From contig BDSI01000246.1 of assembly GCA_003117195.1 (NCBI GenBank), positions 1 to 64,000 on the forward strand: a stretch of DNA of 64,000 nucleotides. Reading direction: 5' to 3'. The notes below the pieces were generated by a model. The model was not told the DNA's origin and made no database searches. It worked only from the letters and a program-made list of their open reading frames with translations. This document shows positions 44,179-54,955 of this stretch, in pieces (the first letter of the stretch is position 1; each line of letters starts with the position of its first letter). The translations under genes and the position numbers were made by a program. Source of the stretch: Eudorina sp. 2006-703-Eu-15 (taxonomy: Eukaryota > Chlorophyta > Chlorophyceae > Chlamydomonadales > Volvocaceae).

Positions 44179-45003
44179 CTGGGCCTTCGCTTTCTTCCCG
44201 CCTCTCCCGCCGGTCCCCGCCCTCGTTCCGTTTCCGCTTTTCGTGCCTTCCCTGCCCCCCCTCCGTCCCTGCCCCCCCTTCCCCCTCCGTTTCCCCCGCT
44301 CTCCCGGTCGTCCCCCTCGTGGTCTTCTTCCCTGTCGTCCCCGCGGGGCGGTCCTCCGCGTTTCTCTCGTCCCCTTGCTTTTCGCCGTGCTCCCCTTGGT
44401 CTTCCCGCTCCCGTTTTCCGCCTTGCCTCTGCCCCCCTCGTCCTTCCCGCCTTGCTTTCCTTCGTTCTGCGGCTGGTGCCCCCGTTCTCTTCTCCCCCCC
44501 GTGGTTTCCCTCTTGGTGCCCTTCTTCCCTCTGCTTTCCCTGCCCCGCTTTTCCTTGGTCCTTCTTTCCCCTTCCGTCCTCTTCCTTTCGGTGCCGCCGT
44601 TCCCCCCGTTGCCTTTCCCCCCGGTTCCGGTGGCCCCTTCGCCCGCTCCGCTGGTGCTCTGGTTGCCCTTTTCGCCCCGCCGGTCCTTTTGTCCCCCTTC
44701 GTTTCCCCTCTCCCGCCCTTCGCTTCGTCTCTCCCCCTTGTTGGGCTCCTGTTGGTCCCGTCGGCCCTCTCGCCGCCTCTCCTTTCCCCTCCGGTCCCGC
44801 CGGCCGCCCTCGTTGGTTCGGTCCCCGTCCCCCTGTCCGTGGTTCTGTTCTGCCCCCTGTTGCTCCCCCCCCTGGTGGTGGTGCCGGCCGTGCTCCTCTT
44901 GGTCGTCGTCGCCCTGTTCCTCCTTGGGGTCGCCCCGCCCTCGGGCCCCTTCCCCGCCCCCGCCCCCTCTCGCCTCCTTTCCTTGTTCCCCCCCGCCCCC
45001 CTC
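44179..45003 (+). CDS. rpl2: Ribosomal protein uL2 (A-to-C recoded)
   Basis: Core 50S protein needed for peptidyl-transferase assembly. Start CTG (ATG) 44,179 reads LGLRF, then GTRNRSVS reads [25 protein letters not shown] reads [34 protein letters not shown] reads [16 protein letters not shown] after a frame change; ILHPRGLNVGD reads [11 protein letters not shown]. The signature [20 protein letters not shown] reads [20 protein letters not shown] near 44,830-44,880, then WGKPALG reads WGRPALG. The stop is not secure; length is near the usual 275 codons. Confidence 0.94.
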
Positions 45004-45452
45004 CCCTCCCCCCTCCTCTCCCTCGTCTCCCGCTGTCTCCTTCTGGCCCGGCTGGGTGTTTTGTTGGTTCTTCTCTCTTTCTTTGTCCCTTTTCGTTCGT
45101 TTCCCCCCTCGCTCCCGCCCGTTCCTGCTTGCGTCCGGTCCTCCCTCTTGTCCTCTCTCGTTCCCTTCGCCCCCCCCCTCCCCCGTCCTCCCCCCCCTCC
45201 CCGTGCTTCCCCTTCCCCTCCGGTTCCCCTTTGGGGCCGCCCGGGGCCCCTCCCTTTCTCGTCGTTGTCCTCTCCCCGGGTCTCCCTCCCCTGTCCCCCC
45301 TTTCTCCTCGCGTTTTGTTCGCGCCTTTTTTCTCCCTTTTCTCCCCCTCCCCCCCTCTTCCTTTTTCTTTTCCTTTTTTTTTCCTCTTCCCCCCTCCCGT
45401 CTTCTTCTGTTCCTCTCCTCTTCGTGCCCTCTCCCGTCCTTTTCCCCCGCTC
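45004..45452. other. rpl2-rps19 spacer
   Basis: Adenine-free pyrimidine-rich spacer with a partial element near 45,210-45,300. No gene. Confidence 0.5.
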
Positions 45453-45723
45453 CTGTCCCGTTCTCTTCCCCCGGTCCTTTTGTTGCCGCTCCTTTCCTTC
45501 CCCCCTTGCCCCTTGCCTCCTCCCGGTCCCCCCGTCGTTCTTCCCCCTGGTCCCGTTCTTCTCTGCTTGTTCCCCCGCTGCTTGGCCCTCCCCTTGGTGT
45601 TTCTCCTGGTCGTGCCCCTCTCCCCGTTTTTCTTCGTGCTCCCCTGGTTGGGCCTCCCTTCGGTGCCTTTTCCCCCCCTCGTCCCTCCCGTGGTCCTGCG
45701 CCCCCGCTCCCCCTCCCCCCTCC
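45453..45723 (+). CDS. rps19: Ribosomal protein uS19 (A-to-C recoded)
   Basis: Small-subunit head protein. Start CTG (ATG) 45,453 reads MSRSLKK-GPFVADHF as [15 protein letters not shown], with one C missing in the Lys-Lys run. TWSRSSLIVPNMLGHTLGVY reads [37 protein letters not shown] reads [17 protein letters not shown] near 45,650-45,700. A TCC (TAA) at 45,721-45,723, after another small shift, gives about 90 codons, the family length. Confidence 0.9.
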
Positions 45724-47756
45724 TTTTGGCTTCCCTCCCCCTCTCCCCCTTCTCGCTCTTCCCCCGTCCCTCCCGCTTCTTCCCCCTCTCGTTTCCTCGT
45801 GTCTCCCTCTCTTCGTTTCCTTTCGGGTTCCCTCCCCTGGCCGGTGTTTTCGTTCCTTGTTTTCCCCTCTGGGCCCCCTCGCCTGCTTTTCTTTCCTCCC
45901 CTTCCCCCTCCTCTCCGCCCCCCGGGCCCTCTCCGGTTTCCTTTCCCGCCGGCTTCGCTCCGGTTTGTCTCCCTCTCTTTTCCTCCTCTTTCCTCGCTTC
46001 CTCCTCCCGCCCTTCTCTTTGTCCTTCTCTTTGTCCGGTGTTTGCGTTCCCCCCGGGGCCCCCGTTGTTCGGTTTCTTTTTCCCTGTCTTCTTTCCCTCT
46101 CTCCCCCCCCCGCCGCTCCTCCTTTTTTTGGTTCCGCCCCCGCTTCTCCCCTCCCTGCTTCTGTCTTCTGCCGCCGGCTGTCCTCTTCCCCCCTCCGTCC
46201 TTCTGGTTTCTGGGGGTCCCCCCTGCGTTCTGCCCTCCTTTGCCTCCCTCTCTCCTTCTCCCCCGTTTTGCCTTTCTTTCCTCTCCCCCCTCGCCGCGCC
46301 CTCCCCTTTTTCCCCTCCCGTTGCTTGTTTTTCCCCCCTTGCCCCCCCGTTCCTTTTTTCCCCGTCCCCTCCCTCCCGTTCGCCCCCCTTCGTTCCTCCC
46401 CGTCGCGCTTCTCCCTTCTCTCGCCCGTTCTCCCCCTTGTCTTTCTGCCGTTCTGGCCCTCCCCCGCGGGTCCTCCCCCGTGGCCCTCTTCTCTCTTTCC
46501 CCTTCTCTCGCCTTTTTCTTTCTCCCCCGTTCTCTTTTTTCCCGTTGTTTGTTCCTTTGTTTTCCCTTCCGGTTGTTTGCCCCTCGTGCATGCTCTGTTT
46601 CCTTGCCCGGGCCGTCCTGTTCCCTTTCCTTTCCCCTTCCGGGGCCCCCCGGGCCGCCGCCTGCCCTTCCCTCCCCGGCCCCCGGGGCCCGCCCCCCCTC
46701 CCCCGCCCGCCGCCCTTCCGCGTCCCCTCCGTTTCCTCCTCCGGGGCCGGCCGTTTTCCCCTCCGGTTGTCCTTTTGTCTTTTCCCTTTGTCCTTGTCGG
46801 TGCTTCCCCTGTCCCCTCCGGTTCGTCTCCCTTGTCCCCTTTGGGGCCCCGTCGGGGCCCCGGCGCCCCCCCGGGGCCGCCCGGGGCCGCCGTCTCCTCT
46901 GTTTCTCCCTTGTCCCCTCCGGTTCCCCCCCGGGGCCCCGGGCGCCGCCCTCCGGGGCCCCGGCGCGGCCGCCCTGCGGGGCCGGGGCCCTCCCCGGGCC
47001 CCGCCGCCGGGCCCCCTCCGGGGCCGCCGCCCCTGGCGCCCTCCCCCGTCCCGTCCCCTTTTCCGCGCTCTGGGTTTCTTTTCCCCCGCTTGCTTCCCCC
47101 CGCTCCCGCTGTCTGCTTGTCCCTCCCCCCTCCTTCTCTTTTTCCTGTCTCCCGCGGCCCCCGTCGCTCCTTCTCCCCGTCCCTCTTCTCCCCGCTTCCT
47201 TGTTTTGTCTCGCTTTCTTTTCTTGTCTTTTTTCGCCCGGCCCCGTGTTGCGCTCCCTCTCCCGTCTTCCCGGTGTTCCGCCCTTTTGTCCCCCGCTCCT
47301 TTTTCTCCCCGTCCCCTTCGTTCTCTTTCTGTTCCCCTGCCCTCTCCCGTTTCTCTGTTGCCCTTTCTTGCTTTTGCCCGCCTGGTTGCTTTTTTTCGCT
47401 CCCCCTCCCCCGCCGCTGCTCGCTGCTTCCTTCTTCCCCTTCCTCTTTCTTTTTTTTCTCCCCTCGCTTTTTTCTCCCCTTCCTGCCTCCCGTCTTTTTT
47501 TCCCCCTTTTCCGCCGCTCCCCCCCCTCCGCCTTTTTCTGCCTTTCTCGCCTCCCGTCCCCCCCCCCGCCCGCCCCCCCCTCTGTTTGTCCCGTCCTTCC
47601 TCCTTCTCCGCTGTGTTTCCTCCCCTCCCTCCTTTCTCCCGCCTCCTTTCCTTTCTTTTTTCTTCCCGTCCCCTGCCTCCTTTTCCCTCCGGGTTGTTGT
47701 CCCCCCGGGGCCGTCCGTGCTCTTTTCTCCCCCCCTCCCCCCTCTCCCCCTCCCCT
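45724..47756. other. rps19-rpl16 spacer with element cluster
   Basis: A single adenine is visible (46,590, in GCATGC). 46,630-47,040 is rich in GC palindromes and dispersed elements. No gene recognised. Confidence 0.5.
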
Positions 47757-48165
47757 CTGTTCCGTCCCCCCCGCCCCCGTTCCGTCCGCCCCCTCGTGGT
47801 CCTTTCCGCGGCCCCGCCCCTCGTGGCCCTCCGCTTGTGTTTGGTGCTTTTGCCCTCCCCGCTCCCGCCCCTTGTTGGCTCCCTTCCCGTCCCCTTGCCG
47901 CCGGCCGTCGCGTTTTCCCGCGTTCTGTTCGCCGCGGTGGTCCCTTCTGGCTTCGTCTTTTTCCCGCTCCCGCTGTCCCCCTGCGTCCCGCCGGTCCGCG
48001 TCTGGGTTCCGGTCCCGGTGCTCCTGCTTCTTGGGTCGCGGTTGTCCCCCCCGGTCCCCTTCTTTCTGCCCTGCCCGGCGTCTCTGCCCCCCTCGCTCGC
48101 CCCGCCCTGCGTCTTGCCGCTTCTCCCCTGCCTGTTCCCCCCCCCTTTTTCCCCCCCCTCTTTCC
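47757..48165 (+). CDS. rpl16: Ribosomal protein uL16 (A-to-C recoded)
   Basis: 50S protein near the A-site tRNA. Start CTG (ATG) 47,757 begins [29 protein letters not shown] reads [29 protein letters not shown] reads [23 protein letters not shown] reads [34 protein letters not shown] reads [20 protein letters not shown] near 47,990-48,050. Largely one frame from 47,800 to 48,130. The exact stop is not visible in that frame. Confidence 0.94.
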
Positions 48166-49344
48166 GCTCCCCTTTCCCTCCTTTTCTCCCCGGCCGGTTC
48201 CCGCTCCTCTTCTTCCCGGCCCGTCTCTCCCCTTCCGGGCCCGCTTTGCCCGTTGTTTGTCCTTGTCTTTTCTCCCCCCCTCCTCGGCTCCTTCCTCCCG
48301 CCTCTTCGCCCGCTTCCCCGCTCCTCTTCTTCCCTTCTCCCCCCCTGCCCTCCGTCGCTCTCCTCGCCTCCCCTCTGTCCTTCTTTCCTTTCTCCCCCTG
48401 TTCTTGTCGCCCCCTCCCCCTTTCTCTTCCGTCGTTTGTCCCCGCCGGGGCCCCCCCTTCCCGGTTTTTTGCCTTTTTTGTTGTTGCTTCGCCGTCGCCC
48501 CGGTCCTTCCCTCCGGTTCCCCCTTTGTTTCCCCGCTCCGCTCTCTCCCTTCTGTTCTGCTCTTCCCTGCCTTCTTCTTTCCTCCTCCCCGTCTGTCCTC
48601 CCCCCTCGCTTGCCTTCGTTGTCCCCTCTCTTTGTCCCTTTTCGCGCGTTCCCCCCCTCGTCCCTTGTCTTCCCTCCCGGGGCCGCCGCCCTCGTTCTCC
48701 CCTCCCCCGCCCGCCCTCTTGCTTCGTTCCCTTCTCTTGTTCTCCCCCCTTTTTTTCCTGTTTTCCCCTGTCTCCCCCTCCGCTTTTCCGTCTTGTTTTG
48801 CTTTTCTTCCTCCGCCCCTCCGCCTGCCTTCTCCCTCCTTCCTTTTTTCTCCTTCCCGCTGTGGCCCGCTCCCCTCTTTCCCCCTCTTTTTTCTGCTCCC
48901 TCGTGTTGTTCCCCTCCGGGGCCCCCTCCCCCTTCCCCCTTCCTCTGCCTCTGCTGCGCCCCTCCCCCCCCCTCGCGTCCCCCCTCCGCCTTCTGTTCCC
49001 CTCCCCGCGCCCCTCCTCCGTCCGTTGCCTCTGTGCCGCGCGCCCCCGTTCGCCCTCCCTTTTTCCTGTGCTTCCCCTTGCTTCCCTTGTTCCTCCTCGC
49101 CCGTTTCCCGCTGTTCCCCTCTCTTCCTTGTCCTTGCTCCTCTCCGTTCTCTTTTTTCGCCTGTCCGTCCCCGCGGGGCCCCCGTTCTCTTCCTCCCGCG
49201 CCCGCTTCTTTTTCCCTCTTCGCGCGGCCCCCGTCGTTCCGCTTGCCCCCCCTCCTTCCTTCTCTTTGTTGTTCTTCCCCTCTGGGGCCCCTCCGCCTCT
49301 CTTCCCCTTTTTTGCGCTTCCTCCCCCTTTTTCTTTCTTTCTTT
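48166..49344. other. rpl16-rpl14 spacer
   Basis: Adenine-free pyrimidine-rich spacer. Short GC palindromes at 48,440, 48,670 and 48,915. No gene recognised. Confidence 0.5.
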
Positions 49345-49711
49345 CTGCTTCCCCCTTTCTCTTCTTTCCCTGTCGCCGCTCCTCGTGGTGCGCGTGCCTT
49401 CCTGTGTCTCCGTGCCCTTGGCGTCGTTCTCGTGCCTCTGCTCCTCTTGGCGCTGTCCTTCTTGCCGTTGTTCCCGCTGCTTTCCCGCCTCTGCCTGTTC
49501 CCCGTTCTGCTCTTGTCCGCGCTGTTCTTGTGCGTCCCCGTCCCGGTCTTCGCCGTGCCCCTGGCCCCCGTCTCCGTTTTGCTGCTCCTGCTGCTGTTCT
49601 TCTCCCTCCCGCCGGTCCTCCTCGTGGTCCCCGTGTTTTTGGTCCTCTTGCCCGTGCCTTCCGTGCTCCGCCTTTTCCCCCCTCGTGTCTTTCGCCCCTG
49701 CCGTTTTCTCC
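49345..49711 (+). CDS. rpl14: Ribosomal protein uL14 (A-to-C recoded)
   Basis: 50S protein at the subunit interface. Start CTG (ATG) 49,345; early LNVAD-SGARALMCIRALG reads [34 protein letters not shown] reads [36 protein letters not shown] reads [20 protein letters not shown] near 49,620-49,680. The end IVSLAPEVL is followed by TCC (TAA) at 49,709-49,711. 122 codons, exactly the family length, with two or more frame changes. Confidence 0.95.
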
Positions 49712-52079
49712 TTTTCGTTTTCTTTTTGCCCGCTGTTCTTCGTTTGTCTCTTTTGTTTCCGCCCCGGGGGCTGTCGTCTCCCCTCCCTTTGTCCCTGTCC
49801 CTTCCCCGGCCTCGTCCCCCTTCCCCCTGTTTCTCGTCTTCCCCTCTGGGGCCTGTGTCCCCTCTGGGGCCTGTGTCCTCGCCGGGGCCTGTGTCCCCTC
49901 CGGGCCCCCGGGCCCCGCCCCGGGGCCGCCCCGCCGGGCCCTCGGGGCGCCCCCCCGGGCCTCCCGTCTTTGTCTTTCCCCTCCGGGGCCCGCCGCGGGC
50001 TTCCGCCTCTCCCCCGCCCGCCGTCCCTTCCCTCCCCTGTGCCGTCCCGCTTTCCCCTTCGCCGCCGCCCGCCTCGTTTCCGTCTTCGCCGGGTCCCCGC
50101 TCCCGCTCCTTCGTCGCCCCGCCTCCTTCCCGCTTGTCCCCGCCGGGGCCGCCGCTGTTGTCCCCCTCCCCTTCCCTCCCCTTCTCGTTTTTCCCCCGCC
50201 GTCGTGTGTTCCGCCTCCTTTCCCCTCGTCCCCTCCCCCTTCCCCCCTCCCTTCCCTCCCTGTCCTTGTTCTCCCCGTCGGGGCCCTCCTCGCCCGCTCC
50301 CCCCGCTTTTCCCCCCCGCCGGCGCCCTCCCCCCTGCCCCCCCTGTCCTCCCTTTCCTTTCTCTTTCTCCCTCCCCTTCTTTTCTCCCCTGCCCGGTCGC
50401 TTTGGTTCTCTGCCGTTTCCCTTTTCCCGTCCCGTCCCTGCTCCCGTTGTTCTCGTCCCTCCCGGTGCGGTTTCGTTTTTGTTCCCCTCTCCCCTTCTTG
50501 CTTCCCGTTCTGCTTGCCTCCTTTCTTTTGTTTCCCTTTTTTTTCCCGTTTTCGTTTTCCTTGGGTGTGTCCCTTTCAGTTCGTCTCTTGTCTCCTTGTC
50601 CCTTTCGTTTCCCTTCGGGTCCCCCCGCGCCCCCCGGCCGGCTGCGCGTTCCCTCCGCCTCTCTTCTCCTCTGGGGCCCCTCCGGTTTCCTTTTTGCCTC
50701 CCGTTCGTCCTCTTCCCCTCCGCGGCCCCGGGGCCCTCCCTGTCGTTCCGCGCCCCTGTCCGGGGTTCCCCGGCCGGGCCGCCCGCCCCGCCGCCGCCGT
50801 CCCTTCCCGCGCCCCCCGCCCCGTCCTTCCGTTCCTCTTCCGGGCCCCCGGCCCCCCCCCTCCCCCCCCCCCCCCGTTGCCTTTCCCCCTCTTTTGTTGT
50901 CCCCTCTTCTTCCGTCCTCTCCGCTCCTCCTCCCCCCCCCGCTGGCTTTCTTCTCCCCGCCGGGCCCCCCTCCGCTCCTCCCTCCCCCTTCTTTTGTCTT
51001 TCTTCCCCCTTTTTCCCTTTTTTCTCTTTCCCCTTTCCTTTCTTTCTCCTCGGTCTCTGCGTTTTCTTTTCCCCCCGCTCCTCTCCCCTCTTTCCTTCTT
51101 TCCTTCTTCCCCTCCTCCCTTCGTCCCCGGCCTGCTCTTTTTTCCCCTTTTTCGTTCTCCCCTTGGCGTCCCCCCGGGCCGCCGTCTTTTCCGTCTTTCT
51201 TCTTCCCCTTCCCCCCGCCCTTTCCCCTCGTTTGTTTGGCCCCGCCCCTTTCTCCCTCTCTCTCCCCCCTTTTGTCTTTCGTGCCTTCGTTGGTTGCTCT
51301 CCCTCCCCCCTCCCGCGCTCTTCTCCTTCCCCTCCCTGCTCTTCCGTCCCTCGTTTCGCCTCGTTGTCGTTCCTCCCTCCTCCTTTCCCCCCCGTTTGTG
51401 CGCTTTCTTCTCCTGGCTTGGCTTGCTCCGCCTGTCGTCCCCTTTGTTTCTCCCTCCCGGGCGCCGCCCCGCCGGTGCTTCCCCTTCCCCTCCGGTTCGT
51501 CTCCCTTTCGGGCGCCCCCCGGGCCGCCCGGGGCGCGCCCCCTTTCCCCTCCGGTTCCCCTTCCCCTCCGGTTCGTCTCCCTTGTCCCCTTTGGGGCCCC
51601 GTCGGGGCCCCGGGCGCCCCCCGGGGCCGCCCGGGGCCGCGCTGCGGTCCTCTTCCGGGGCCGCCTTGCCCGCCTTCCTTTCCTCTCCGGCTCCGCCTCC
51701 CGGGCCCTCCGCTCCTCCCTTCTTCCTTCTGTTTGTCCCCCCCCTCCCCCCCCCTTGCCCTTCCTCCCTTTTGTGCTCGGCTTGTTGCCCTTTCCTTCCT
51801 CGCCCTTGTGTTGTGCTTTCTGGCCCTCTTCTCCTGTTTCCGCCTCCCGTCTTCCCGGCCCCCGCCCTGTCCGTGTGCCTCCCCCTTCTCTTCCCTTCTT
51901 CTTTTTCCGCTCGCGCCTTTTTTTTCCCCTCCCCTCCCTCGCTTCGCTTTTCGCCCTGCCCCCGTCTCTGGTCCCCCTTTCGTTGGCCTTCCCTTTCCCT
52001 CCGTTCCCGCGGGTCTGTCGCTCTTTTTTGCCTCTTGTGTCTTTTTTTTTGTTTTCCTTTTCTTTTTTTTTTTTTCTTT
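49712..52079. other. rpl14-rpl5 spacer with tandem and dispersed repeats
   Basis: 49,841-49,907 has three and a half copies of an 18-base unit (CCCCTCTGGGGCCTGTGT). 51,430-51,660 carries dispersed elements, including the fully converted copy at 51,561-51,622 used for comparison. One adenine at 50,579. No gene recognised. Confidence 0.55.
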
Positions 52080-52640
52080 CTGCCCCCCCCTTCCCCTCCT
52101 CTTCCTTTTCCCCCGCCCCGCCTCCCCCTTTCTCTCCCCCCCCTCTTGTCCCCCCCTTCCTTCCCCCCTTTCCTTCTCCCCCTCTTCCCGCCGTCCCCCC
52201 CTTGCCCCCCTTGTCCTTCCTCGTGGCTTGGTGCTGCCTCCCCCCCCCCCCCTCGTCGCCTCCCGCTTCCCCGCCTTCGCCCTGCTTGCTGGTCCCCCGG
52301 TGTGGTCCCCCGTTCCCCCCCGCCCTTGCTCGTTTTCCCTTCCGCCCCCCCTGCCTGTCGGTGTTCCGGTTCCTTTCCGCGGTGCTCGTCTGTCTGGTTT
52401 TTTCGCTCGTTTCCTCCCTTTCGCCTTCCCCCGTGTCCGTGCTTTCCCCGGCCTTCGTTCTCCCCGTTTTGCTCCCCCCGGCCCTTCTCGTTTCGGCTTC
52501 GCCGCCCCCTTCCTGTTCCCGGCCCTTGCCTCTGCTCCCCTTGCTCCCGTTCGTGGTCTGGCTCTTTCCCTTGTTCCCCCCGCCCCCCCCCCGCCGCCGG
52601 TCTTTCTCTCTTCCCCGCCTTTGGCTTCCCTTTTCCCTCC
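52080..52640 (+). CDS. rpl5: Ribosomal protein uL5 (A-to-C recoded)
   Basis: 50S protein of the central protuberance that contacts 5S rRNA. Start CTG (ATG) 52,080 is the best fit for about 180 codons. VTLRGDRLYGFLDRL reads [15 protein letters not shown] near 52,335-52,380, then ALPRIRDFRG reads [20 protein letters not shown] reads [23 protein letters not shown] reads [13 protein letters not shown]. The tail EEGLSLLKALGFPFK leads to TCC (TAA) at 52,638-52,640. The C run before that tail has 10 C where 11 are needed. The first 50 codons are too Pro-rich to check. Confidence 0.9.
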
Positions 52641-53925
52641 GTTTTCCCTTTTCGGTCTTTCCCCGCGCCGCCCGCCCCGCGCTCCCCCTTCCGCCTCGGC
52701 CCCGCTGTCCCCTTCCGCCCCCTTTTTGTCCTCGTGTTTCCTTTTTTTGGTTCCCCCCTCTCTCTCTCTTGTTTTTGTTCTTCTTGCTTCCTCCTTTCTT
52801 TTCCCCTCGTTTCTGCCTTCTCTCCTCCTTTCCCCCGTTCCGCGCCTTCCGCCCGGCCTGCCCCCTCGCTTCCGCGCGCTGTGCGTTGTTGCTCTCTGCG
52901 TGCCCCCCGTTGCCCTGTTCCCTCCCCTCCTCCCTTCTCCCCTCCTCTCCCTTTTTCTTGCCTCCCGTCCCCCGTGGCTTTGATTGTTTTTTCCTTTTGC
53001 GACTAGCATTGGTGAATTTTATAAGTTGTCCCGTTTCTTAGTCGCTTTGTCCCTTGTCGTCCTCACTGTGCTTTCCTCATCTTTGCGGTCTATACCCCTC
53101 TTCGGAACCCTTTATTTCCCCAGAGGGAACGTACGTGTCGTCCCCTTTGGGCCCCGGCGGGGCCCGCTGTCCTTCCCCGGCCCTCCGTCTTGTTGTCCCT
53201 CCCCGGGCCGTTCTTCCCTTGCTCTCTTCTTGTTTGTCCTCCGTTCTCTTCTGGGCCTCCCGGCCGCTTTTCCTTTCTGCTCGTTCTCCCGTGTTCCTTC
53301 CCCCCGGGGCCGCCCTGCCGTTCTCCTTTGTTTCTCGTCTCCCTTGTCCCTTCTTCCCCTCTGGGGCCGTTCCCCTCGTCCCTTCTTCCCCTCCGGTTCG
53401 TCTCCCTTGTCCCCTTTGGGCCCCGTCGGGGCCCCGGGCGCCCCCCCGGGGCCGCCCGCGGTCCCCCCCTCCGGGGGCCGCCCCTCCGGGGCCTGCCTCT
53501 TCCTGCTTTCCCGTCCGGGGCCCCGGGCCGCCGCGGGGGCCTCCCTCGCTTTCTGGGGCCCCCCCGGGCCCCCCCCCCGCCTCCCTCCGGCCCCCTCTCC
53601 CCCTCTGTTGTCCCTTTTTTCTGTTCGTTCCGTCGTTTTTCTTCCCCTTTGGCGTTCTTCGTTCCCCTCCCGCGCCCCCCCCCGGGCCCCTCCTTCCTCC
53701 TCCCCTTCCGTTCCCGCTTTGCCCTCCGTTGTCTTCCTCTGCTCCTCCCCCCTCCCCCTCTCCGCTGTCTCCCCCTCCCTCTTGGTCCCCGCCCTCCTTT
53801 TTCCGCCCTTTCCGCCTCCTCCCCCCCTTGTTTTCTTTTTTCTGCCTCTTCCCCCTCCCTTCCTTTCCCCCGCCCCGTTCCCTCCCCTGGTTTCCTCCCT
53901 GCTCGTCTTGGTGCTCTGTTCCCCC
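52641..53925. other. rpl5-rps8 spacer with an A-bearing island
   Basis: 52,983-53,145 keeps many adenines. GCGACTA/TAGTCGC (52,999-53,005/53,039-53,045) forms a 7-bp stem over a 33-base loop, TTCCC/GGGAA (53,116-53,129) a second hairpin, next to the palindrome ACGTACGT (53,129-53,136). Dispersed elements occupy 53,380-53,500. No gene recognised. Confidence 0.6.
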
Positions 53926-54298
53926 GTCTCCGCCCTTCTTGCTTCGCCCCCCCTCGCCTGTTTCCCTCCCGTTTCCCCGCTTCCCTCCCCCCCTTGCTCC
54001 CTTTTCGCCCCCGCCGGTTTTCTTCCCCCCTCTCCCGTTTCTTTCGCTTCCCCCGCCTTCCCCCTTCGCCTTCCCTCTCGCTCCCCCCCCTTTCCCGTGG
54101 TCCCCCCCCGCCTCTTGTCTCCCCCCTTTCCCCCGCCTCCGTCCCCCTGGTTTCCGTCTTTCTTCGCCTCCTCCCGCTCTTTTCCGCCTTTTCGGTGGCC
54201 CTGGTCTTGTTCTTGTGTCTCCTCCTGCCGGTCTTCTGCCCGCTCGTGCCGCCCGTCTTCGTGGCCTTGGCGGTGCCTTGCTTTGTTCTGTTTGGTCC
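53926..54298 (+). CDS. rps8: Ribosomal protein uS8 (A-to-C recoded)
   Basis: 30S protein that binds 16S rRNA helix 21. The C-terminal third is clear: LGGLGIVLVSTSKGLLTDRE reads FGGPGLVLVSPPAGLLPARA, then GLGGELLCSVW reads GLGGALLCSVW, with TCC (TAA) at 54,296-54,298. The N-terminal half is hard to read; the segment resembling VNDTVSDML near 53,928 suggests the start, which is approximate. About 124 codons against a usual 130. Last ribosomal gene of the cluster. Confidence 0.88.
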
Positions 54299-54955
54299 TT
54301 GTCGCTTTTTCCTCCGCCCTCCCTCTTCGCGGTTTTGTCTTTGCCCTCTCTTCCCCCCTTTTTCCCGTCCGCCCCTCCCCCGCCGCCCCTTTTGTTCCTT
54401 CCCCCCTCCCCCCGTCCCCCCCCTCTGTGTTTCCGGGCTTTGCTCCTCCCCCTCCCGCCTTCCTCCGTCGTTCTTCTCCCGCCCTCCGTCCGGCCTCCGT
54501 TGTCCGCCCTCCCCCGTCGTTCGTTCTCCTTTCGGCTTTGTCTTTTCTTCCGCGCCCTCCCTCCTTCGTTGTTTCTCTCTCTCGCCTTCCGTTCGTTCCC
54601 CTTCTCCCTCTGTTCTCCTCCTTCTCCCTCTGTTCTCCTCCCCTCTCTCTGTCCCCCCTTTTTGTCTCCTTTCCTCCCCTTCCTCTTTTTCCTTTTCTCC
54701 CCCTTTCCCCCTCCCCGCGTGGCTTTTTTTTTCTCGTCGCCGTTTGTTTCCCCCTCCTTTTTCCGTTCGGTCCCCCTGTTTCCCTCCTTCCTCCCCTTCT
54801 TTTTGTGTCCCCGCCCGCCCTTGGCTGTTCCTCCTTTTTCCTTTTGTTTTGCTCTTCTCTGCCCGTTCCCCCGCCCCCCCTTTGGCTTCCCTTTTTCCGG
54901 CTTTCTTCCCTTCCCTCGGGGCCCCGCTCCCGCTTGTTCTTTTCCGGCGCCCTCC
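54299..54955. other. rps8-psaA spacer
   Basis: Adenine-free pyrimidine-rich spacer. A perfect 20-base tandem duplication lies at 54,601-54,640. No gene. Confidence 0.5.

Noticed and set aside
15..53041. Open reading frames of up to 6,577 codons in all forward frames and several reverse frames
   Set aside because: They exist because stop codons need A (or T opposite A), which has been removed. Their Pro/Leu/Ser/Phe or Gly/Arg/Glu/Lys composition is that of C/T or G/A codons. True genes thread between frames inside them.
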